Below the pieces are notes generated by a model. The model worked only from the letters and a program-made list of their open reading frames with translations, was not told the DNA's origin and did no database searches. Below are positions 56,017 through 64,000 of a stretch of DNA of 64,000 bases, piece by piece. The first letter of the stretch is position 1. Every line of letters starts with the position of its first letter. The stretch spans positions 11,579,384 to 11,643,383 of the forward strand of contig NC_051087.1 of NCBI RefSeq assembly GCF_901709675.1, written 5' to 3'. Position numbers and translations under genes: made by a program. This DNA comes from Syngnathus acus (Eukaryota > Chordata > Actinopteri > Syngnathiformes > Syngnathidae).

Positions 56017-58630
56017 AACAAAAATAATAGTTTTAATAATATTTTTTATGCTAAACAAAGAACTGGGATAAACTGAGCCACCCAGACATCTCAGGTCTTA
56101 TAGATTGTCTCCTTTCTGTAGCGAAAGCAGTTTTATTCTTTTATCTCTGGCTTCAGTTGAATAGCCTGCCTGAGGATTGGTGAGCTCAGAAAGTGGCATC
56201 TTTTATACTGTCACTGCAGTTTCTGGCCACATTTTTGTGTAGCCATTTCCTTCCAGCACAGGTGTAATACATTCCATTTTAGCTCATGGGGTGAAATTGA
56301 TCTCTGTTGATATCATCAATAAATGTCTGGACAATCTTACCAGTGCACTGGGTACTCCTTAAGGGGATCTTGACAGGAAATTATCTTCATTTCTCATTTA
56401 AGGGGGAAAAAGGTTCAAACTTGTATTGAAAATGTTTAGTGCTGGATTTTTTCTCTTCCAAACTATTGTTTTTTAGTTTTGCTTTACTAATTCACAATAG
56501 GGTCTAAAAATAAACTGTAAAATACACACATAAAGGACCCTCTCCAAGAAATTATATACCGTATTCACATTGGTTAATTGAAGGTTCCCTTGCTAAACAC
56601 ATATTTTCTGCATATGCATGTCCATATATTGCCATTCACCCCTCTGACACGTCCTTCTCTTTTCAACTGCATGCAACCCCACAGACTAAGCGCATACAAG
56701 CAATGCTGACTATGCTTGTGCCAGAGCCATGACAAAAGAACAACAATGGACGCCCGCTACGCCTTGCGCTTGTATGAGGAGAGACCCCCTCAAATTTCAA
56801 GGGCTATAAAAATAGTCAGCTCACTCAAAACTCTCGGATCTTGCACTAGTGCGGAAGTCAGTGGTTGAACATTTTATCATCTCCGGCTGCATGCAGCATG
56901 CATGAAACACTTGAACCCACAGTATGAGTGAAAATGTGTGTGCATCTGTGGTCTGTGTGCAAGTTCTAAGCAGTCTGCGGACATTCAAAGCAGAAACTAT
57001 AAACGTTGAAACACAGACTCTGTCACACATCCTAGCCAACAATATGCAGCTTCAACAGAAAAAAAGATGAGTTTAAATAAGTAGGGGGGCACTGCTACAT
57101 CAAATGACAGACTCCTTGAATAGCTGAAAATGGGTGGATCAGGCTTCTTCGGTGTTATTTCACAAACACAGCATTAATCAGAATGCCCATTTTTACACTC
57201 ATGGAGGTACATACGTATGTAGAACATATTATTCTAAATACAGTTTTTGACTTCACTTCCAGTCTAAATATTTAACCATTTGATCCGGAACTCTCTATGT
57301 GTGTTTATGACCGGATGAAAAAAGTGAAAGGAAAAAAAATTAAGAACAATAATCATCAAACACCATGATTGATTCTTACAAGTAAGGATTAGCATTAAAA
57401 GGAAAAAAAACAAAGAGAGTCTCCAATAATGGAGAAAAAACATTTTGGAGCTGTCTGATATCAAAAGTGCCCAGAGTTTGAAGCTAATCAAAACGGACAA
57501 AACGGTATGTGATGTGTATCGTTGTTCTGCTAAAATGGCACACACTTTTGACACAGAGTTCTATGTTAGCATCTTCAGCTGAGTTGGGAGACTTAAATGT
57601 GTGCGTGGTGTCTGTGCTACATTTACATTTTCAAAAGTGTTGCAGCATATATTAAGCATGTTCTGTTTGATTTATGCATGTAAGTATACAGCCCTTACAG
57701 ACGTTTGAGTGCAAATGAGACCTAAACGCCAAATAAGACGGCAATTTCAAAAGGTTGCATCACTTGCGCCGCACTATCGAGCCCTCTGTGCTTTCCTGGG
57801 AAAACAATAGCTAATCAACTCCCAATTCTTTGTCCACATCTGACAACTTCAACATGCAGACCCTCTTTAGTACCCCAGACAGCAATGAGCTACTAAGCAC
57901 TCCAAGCCTATAGGATTAGCTGTTGATCTACTTATGCACTTTAAGCACTGCAAACAGCAGATTTAATGATAACAAGGGTTTAAAAGTTGGAGGTGAGGCA
58001 CTTGCACCACATGTGCAGCTTATCACTCACTTTGTAAAGTTTCACTGCAGTGACGGTCATAACGAAAAAGAAAAATAGGGCACATTTGCTATGAGATGCC
58101 TCTGGTGGCTTTTCGCTGGCCTTTGAGGAAATGTTCAGAGTGAGTTCAAACATCCAATGTGAAAGGCCTTCAACTGAAAATAAGCGTCTTTTTGTTTTCC
58201 AGGGCCCCTTAGGGCGGAGAGTCTGGTTGCCGTATGGGATGGCGCTGTGAGGACATTGAGGTGCACCGGAGCGTTTTATTGATAGAAAAAGCTAGAGAAA
58301 GGTTTCATTTTGATGTATTCTGGTTTAAATGAGAGGGAATTATTCAGAGGTGTATGAGCCTATAACCATCAATGGATGGTGTAGGTTTTATTGCTGAGTT
58401 TATTATTATTGCTTGACATCCATTGAGCTTAGGGCCCTGATTTACGGTTGCCACATTGAGTCGACCAAACCTTCTCAGTTGTTTGATTTCAACAGATTCT
58501 ATCTGGATGGTTGAATTTCTATACTTGTCACATAACTTAATCTGTGTTTTGCATGGTGAGCAAGTAAATGGTTCTTTACACTGTGGCATAGTCCTTACTG
58601 AATCATCAGATTTATATATAGTATATATCC

Positions 58631-58631
<1 letters not shown>
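56017..58631. other. Intergenic stretch, one TATA-like site
   Basis: No gene recognised. GGGCTATAAAAATAGTC at about 56803-56819 is the best TATA-box match I noticed in the window, on the plus strand, but no open frame follows it. Confidence 0.35.

Positions 58632-58675
<44 letters not shown>
58632..58675. repeat. (TA)n microsatellite
   Basis: About 21 TA units, followed to 58790 by very AT-rich sequence with AAATATTTT palindromes. Confidence 0.96.
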
Positions 58676-58681
<6 letters not shown>

Positions 58682-58790
58682 ATGTAAAAATATTTTAAAA
58701 ATCTATATGTTTTTTAAAATATTTTTATTATGTTTTATTATATATTTTATTTATATATTTAATATTTTATATATATATATTTTCGCATTC

Positions 58791-60180
58791 TTGTCAATCG
58801 TTATTGTGGCATTATCAAGCGTACTGAAATACAGAATTCGGTTGTCCATTTAAACAACCCCCCAATCCTTTTAAATCCTAGAATTTTATTTCATGTGATA
58901 CAAGGCATCCAGGAAGTCCCATGACCTTTTTTTTAACACACATATTCAAAAACTTTTTTCTCCCTTTCATCGCCACCCACTCAACAGAAAATACACAAGC
59001 ACAAGGACCACCAGCTTCTCTTGCTCCCAGTATGTCCTTGGGAAAAAAAAACACTCCGTTCTTAGTCTGCCAAAAAAACATTGATGCTATATAGGGAAAC
59101 TGGATAACTTTAAGCAAGTAGGAGAAAATAACACACTCAAATCCAACCCATAACTAAGATGAAAAGATTCACTTTTTTTATTGTATTATTGAATCCAGTC
59201 TCTTCTCAATACATTTCTAAGATACTGGGTTAGGATAACAATTAAGAACAGCACTTCAGAGGCGTTTGAGAATATGAAATGTTATCTTAGCAAGGCTTTC
59301 TGCCTCAAAGTTTTCAAGGAGGTATGGAGTTAGTTTTTCAAGCAGCATGTGTAGTTTTACAATTTGTGTCGTGCAGGCAATTAAGATGAAATATTTAGAA
59401 GAAACACTCCCAGTGACAGTTTGAATTAATTAGCAGTAACCAAATGGCAACCTCTCTAGTATTCTTGTTTTTGCTGAGCGCTTCATTGCGTTAATCGAAC
59501 TCTTCCTGCAGCGCTGTGTTTGTGGTTAAGGAACACTTCCCTCAGTGGAACAAATTAGCTCCATTAACTCGATGATAAAAGAGAAAATCTTCATTTCCCA
59601 ATGAGCTAAACACGGCTTCTTGTGATGACGGTGAAGGGAAGACTTGAGCAATTTGCATCTGCTGATGTATCTAACTTTCTACATGGGAGTTTCCATCTGT
59701 GTCTATTTAAAGATCTACAGGAAGTAGTGCACTCTACAGTTCACCCCTATGTTGAGGTCTCACGGGATTTAGAGTTCATGGGAACGAGAAGCAGTTTCTC
59801 AGATTTTTGCACATCTTCACATCCCCTTGGAGCTCTCTTTCTCTCAACTAATCATTTTTTTCTAAATCTTCCCCCTACATTCTCCATTGCCACATTCTTC
59901 TCCTCTAACTAATTTCCCTTCACTCGCCACCGGTCTCAGTTCTGCCATTTAACCCTCTTCTGTTTCCTTCTGATCATCTCGCTGCTCCCAGGCTTAGCAA
60001 CCTCCCTACTGCTCATTTTAGCCTTACCCCCTTTCATTCAACCACCTCCATTTTCCTGAATCAGTTTAATTGCTATACGCTGCTCCATTTAAGTGTTTGC
60101 GGCTTTATCTCTCGTCTCCATCATGTTTCTGAGCAGTGCTCTGCAATTATCTCTCCCTGTCTGAATTGACTATCATACGC
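58791..60180. other. Intergenic stretch, possible regulatory DNA
   Basis: No gene recognised. Bases 59420-59640 are unique, GC-moderate and contain AATTAATTAG and GTTAATCG homeodomain-type cores, the kind of sequence often conserved near developmental genes; this is only a suggestion. Confidence 0.35.
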
Positions 60181-60230
60181 ACGTGCACACACACGCACGC
60201 ACCCACGCACACGCACGCAGGAAAAGCATC
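60181..60230. repeat. (CA/CG)n microsatellite
   Basis: Mixed ACAC/ACGC repeat. Confidence 0.85.
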
Positions 60231-60786
60231 AGGTCGAGTGAAAATAATTCAGAAGACATTTTTACTTTGTTTCACTGTTGCAGACTGTAGCTTTTATGTG
60301 GGTTTCCGCACAAGCGTGAGCAGAGGGTTCTAATTGTGACCAATCGCTTTGTAGATTCCATTTAAAATGTAGTGAAAAGCAGCCAAACAAGCCCTTAAAT
60401 CTTGTAGTAATCAGAATCAATTCATTCATGTTTACAAGCTGCCGACAAACAAAGGCTGATAATAGTTTGAAATGATTGCCGTTTCCGCTGAATATATGTG
60501 CATTATACCTTTAAAATTTATGTTCTGTATATGCTGGCTTGGGGAATAACGGAATACATGAACCAGCGTTACATATTCAGTATACAAAAAAATGTGACTG
60601 TAATCCCTTAGTTTCAGAAAAAACAGAGCTAGATAGACAGACGGCCGGACGGGCGGCCGGACGGTTAGAACAAGTCAGTTGTTTTTCTAACTCAATGGGA
60701 TGAAAACTGACTGTTTTGTACTGTATTCACTGGAGGACTTACTAATTTAAATTGCATTTACAAAGAAACATGTGAGCTGTCAAAAT

Positions 60787-60890
60787 AGTGATGCGCATTC
60801 CAGTTCTTTTAAGTGAACTGAATCTTTAGAATCAGTTCACTAAAAAGAGTCATTCAAAAATAATCGTTCACTGAATCGTTCGCGGCTAAC
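60787..60890. mobile_element. DNA-transposon fragment with palindrome
   Basis: AGTGATGCGCATTCCAGTTC resembles the terminus of a fish hAT-type element. It is followed by a near-perfect palindrome (AAGTGAACTGAATC ... GAATCAGTTCACTA, about 60810-60843), as in the subterminal region of that element. The other end is missing. Confidence 0.4.
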
Positions 60891-61411
60891 CTGAACCACA
60901 GCAACCCCTTCAATTCAATCATCTTGTACCAAGGCTAGGAAGGGTTTTTAGTTGAGTTCAAATTGCTAGTTAAAGCTCTGCACTGATTTTCAGATATCTG
61001 TCACCGTGTTGCCGTTTTGATTTCTTTATTACTTTATTTAGATGTATTCTTTCACAGATTCTTCAAGATGATGTATTTGGTCAGAATGTTTGCCGTTTGA
61101 TGTGATTTCGCCTCATAAGATAAATATCTTTCATAAATCTGACCTGCAGGCACTGAAGTGATGGAAACTGTTATTCATAATAACAGTGTCATATTTAATG
61201 AGAATCAGTGCTAGTAGTTTTTTGGTGAAATATTTTTTAATGCTGTTAATAAATGCACTTGTTTTCAAAAAGCTTTTTTTTAATATCCATGCTTTACTAC
61301 CTACTAAAGGCCAAAACCTTTTATGCAATGACCTTTACATGTCGTTTATATTACTTCACACAAACACTACATCCATCTGCTCCTGGTTCGGCCCCTCGGT
61401 CAAAACTTAGA

Positions 61412-61452
61412 ACCCAAATTGGCCCGCAAGTCAAAAGGTTTGCCCACCCTTG
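61412..61452. mobile_element. hAT-like terminus fragment
   Basis: GGCCCGCAAGTCAAAAGGTT then TGCCCACCCTT is, in complement, close to the CAGGGGTGGGCAAAC-type end of vertebrate hAT elements. No partner end nearby. Confidence 0.45.
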
Positions 61453-62637
61453 GGTTAGCCACATGCCATGTCGGTGTGTACTTGAGAACATTAAACTCCT
61501 GACCTCGCTTGAAACTATCCATTGCAGAAAGAACATCTGTGTTTAAGTGAATATGTCATAAAGCTTTTAGTGGTCAGTAGAATAAAAAAACTAGATTTAA
61601 ATGCAATTCATAATGGGTGTAGTAATGTACAGCCAAATACTTGACCGAGTAAATGTCGCCTCCCCGCAACTTTCCTCAAAATAACCTCTGACACATGCTT
61701 CCTATTCACATGGACCCAATCAAAATGAAATCGAATTGAATGATCGCCCTGTTGCGAAGGTGTTTTGCTCTCTACGTCTTTTCCACAGACTCTTTCCCTC
61801 TGAGTCAAAACAAATGCCCAGAACAACTGAGATAATGATTAGAGCAAAAGAAATTGGAATTGTTTCTGATGCTTCACAAATTGTTGACATCATACACATG
61901 ACTGAATATGTTCTTGTTTTGTTTGGTCAGTTGTAATTACTGTTACTTGCCATAGATTATTTTAAAAAAAGCAATATGTTTGCATGGCCTTAATGCATGT
62001 ATGTTGTATACTTAGTCACAGCTTTGTAAACTTGGAGATTTATTTTTTAAAAAGGGATATTTCTGCCAGCAATATGAATAAGTAAATCCTCTCAGGGAAC
62101 TGCTTCACCACAAAGATTATAACACTGTTATTGTTCTAGTGTTCCACTCTCCTTTTCTCAGCCAATTTTGTGCCAGCACAGCTGCTATCCAGTTGTCCAC
62201 TGCTGTTATGGCTGGCAAGCATGTATTCATTCATGCAGAACCCCATACTGGCCCAGCAGCCAAGTGGGGTCAGCATATATGGGGTTTAGACCCTGCAGTT
62301 TGTTTTACTTAATTTGCACAATCACTTACTGGCATAAAATACAAATGTCCTATTCTTATTCTGCTCGCCTATGTAAGCACATCTTAACTAAGCATGCAAT
62401 AACACTGGCCCTTACCGAGACACAACGGTTTGTGCAGAACAGCCAGACAGCTGCATTTAATTACATTAACTACCATGAGGAGAAAGCACATTCTCTGCAG
62501 TGACTGGCTCCAGCTATAATCAACAACTTATTCAATAAGCTAAAAAAAAAAATACAGCTCCCTGGTTTCTCAGCTACACTGTGGCTCTTTCTTCTCTCAT
62601 AATAAATTTTCATGGACGCGCTTGTCGGAGTGCAAAC
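61453..62637. other. Intergenic stretch, no gene seen
   Basis: Unique AT-rich DNA. The 111-codon frame at 62168-62503 does not begin with ATG and shows no known domain. Confidence 0.4.
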
Positions 62638-62644
62638 ACACGCA

Positions 62645-62692
<48 letters not shown>
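62638..62692. repeat. (ACGC)n(CA)n microsatellite
   Basis: ACGC units passing into CA units. Confidence 0.95.
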
Positions 62693-62696
<4 letters not shown>

Positions 62697-63050
62697 TAAA
62701 AAACACACTTTTTGACTGAGGTCATTGGTTTCTGCTAAAGCTTCCTGGAGAGGTCAAATATTGCCTCTTAGGAGATAACCTTTTACCTGAGCTGTAAAGA
62801 AAGTAACTGCAGGAAGTGAAAGAGGAAGTTGAGCACTTGGAAATTAGCACATGCAAGTATAAACATTCTGTTCCATAGAATTACTGATGGCATGTCATAA
62901 ATGTCTTTTAGTTAACAAGTGTTCCACTGGGAAAGAAATAAACCAAAATAAGGGGAAAAAAAGAATGGAAGTTCAGGGAGAGGTCTAAATCTCTTATTGA
63001 TCGCACATTTCAGGATGGGTGTTTCTACATTTAATGAAATTCACCCTGTA

Positions 63051-63087
63051 ATGGATGGATGGATGGATAGATGGATGGATGGATGGT
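63051..63087. repeat. (GGAT)n microsatellite
   Basis: About nine GGAT units with one GATA. Preceded by CACCCTGTA, so possibly the tail of a lost SINE. Confidence 0.92.
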
Positions 63088-63768
63088 ATCCTTGATTTTT
63101 TCTGTTGCTTATAATGCCCAGAATGTCCAAGTGACATCCAAAATGTTTTGTATGAAGCATAACTAGTAAATTTAAAAGTATCTTTTATATTTCAAAATAA
63201 TTTATCTGAATTGTAAAAGGTAACAGGTTACACTACTTGTACGTTAACCTTCAAACCAATGTAATACGTGTAGCCTAACTTTAACATACCAATAGCCTTG
63301 AATGCAAATAACTAAACATTAGCATTCGGGCAGCATTGACATTTAACAGCATCACAACACAACAACTATATAGAAACACATAACAAACTATATTGTTATG
63401 ATTACTTACCACTGAAGGTTTCTACTTTTTCAGGGTAGGGGGAAATAACTGTTATTTGGATTTTCTGCCTTTATAAATTAAAATTAAAAGTTGCGGAGAG
63501 TCATTAGTTATTCAGTCACCTTAAATTGTTTTGCCATTCTGGCACAAGATACATTTGAGCTAAATATTCGTAACTCTCTCAATTCAGCATAAAAAAATAA
63601 ATAAAAAGATAAACGACATACAATTTGCCAGACAATACCTGCTGAACATACATGACACTCAGTGGCTTCACAATCCACTGATGGTTCTGCTATAATGATG
63701 GCATCCAACAAAGCATTGACAGTGATTGAAACACCAACAAATGACAGACAGTCACAACACAGTCACTA
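63088..63768. other. Intergenic stretch, no gene seen
   Basis: AT-rich unique DNA. Confidence 0.45.
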
Positions 63769-63930
63769 AGGTGTGAATGAGTGAGTGTGTTATTTGTCTA
63801 TAGGTGCCCTGTGATTGACTGGCCACCAGTTAAGGGTGTAAACTGGCTCATGTGCAAAGTCAGCGGAGATAGGCTTCAGTTACTTGTGACAATAATGAGG
63901 ACAACGCTGTAGAAAATGGTAAGATGGATT
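63769..63930 (+). repeat. SINE 3'-half fragment, 5'-truncated
   Basis: AGGTGTGAATGAGTGAGTGTG, GGTGCCCTGTGATTGACTGG, CACCAGTTAAGGGTGTA and GAGATAGGCTTCAG follow the SINE body in order on the plus strand. It ends at GTAGAAAATGGTAAGATGGA. Confidence 0.8.
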
Positions 63931-64000
63931 TTACAGGTTGCAAAACATTTTTTTAGAGAAAAGATATTTGATTACCCTCATGCTACAATGAATTGTAACT

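Noticed and set aside
62168-62503. 111-codon plus-strand frame
   Set aside because: No ATG at its start, no domain, and no splice or promoter signal nearby.

Overview
This window looks like teleost fish genomic DNA, probably percomorph. It is gene-poor, AT-rich, packed with microsatellites, and carries many copies of a tRNA-headed SINE with a (GATG)n tail. The SINE variant reminds me of syngnathid fishes (seahorses and pipefishes), but that is recollection, not proof. There is no sign of prokaryotic or organellar DNA.

I can support one host protein-coding gene: a delta-2 protocadherin, pcdh18, on the minus strand with coding span 21988-28555. Four coding exons can be placed to the base: 28555-26081, 25579-25491, 25098-24926 and 22796-21988. 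All three introns are GT-AG, and the exons join without a frame break into a 1181-residue protein. It has a signal peptide, six cadherin repeats, a transmembrane helix and the long cytoplasmic tail of the PCDH18 family. Which teleost copy it is (a or b) cannot be decided from this sequence. A 3'UTR of about 750 bases ends at an AATAAA. A (GA)n tract lies in the 5' flank.

Layout. 1-21 kb, upstream in window coordinates and 3' of the gene, is rich in mobile elements. It holds SINEs, three solo LTRs that all sit inside SINE copies and have intact 5-bp target duplications, three dead LINE reverse-transcriptase fragments, a hAT-type MITE with an 8-bp target duplication, and an 858-bp TA-flanked MITE. 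21.2-28.6 kb is pcdh18. 29-64 kb, 5' of the gene, is a gene desert with scattered diverged SINEs, long microsatellites and two more TA-flanked MITEs related to the first. A gene-poor neighbourhood is expected for PCDH18; I looked for conserved regulatory DNA there but can only suggest candidates.

I found no undescribed coding system. The most interesting signals are the nested SINE/LTR structures, a MITE group in which both long members carry internal direct duplications, and a CA/CG-rich repeat next to the pcdh18 intron 1 donor that stays open in frame and would give a shorter protein with a His/Thr-rich tail if the intron were retained.
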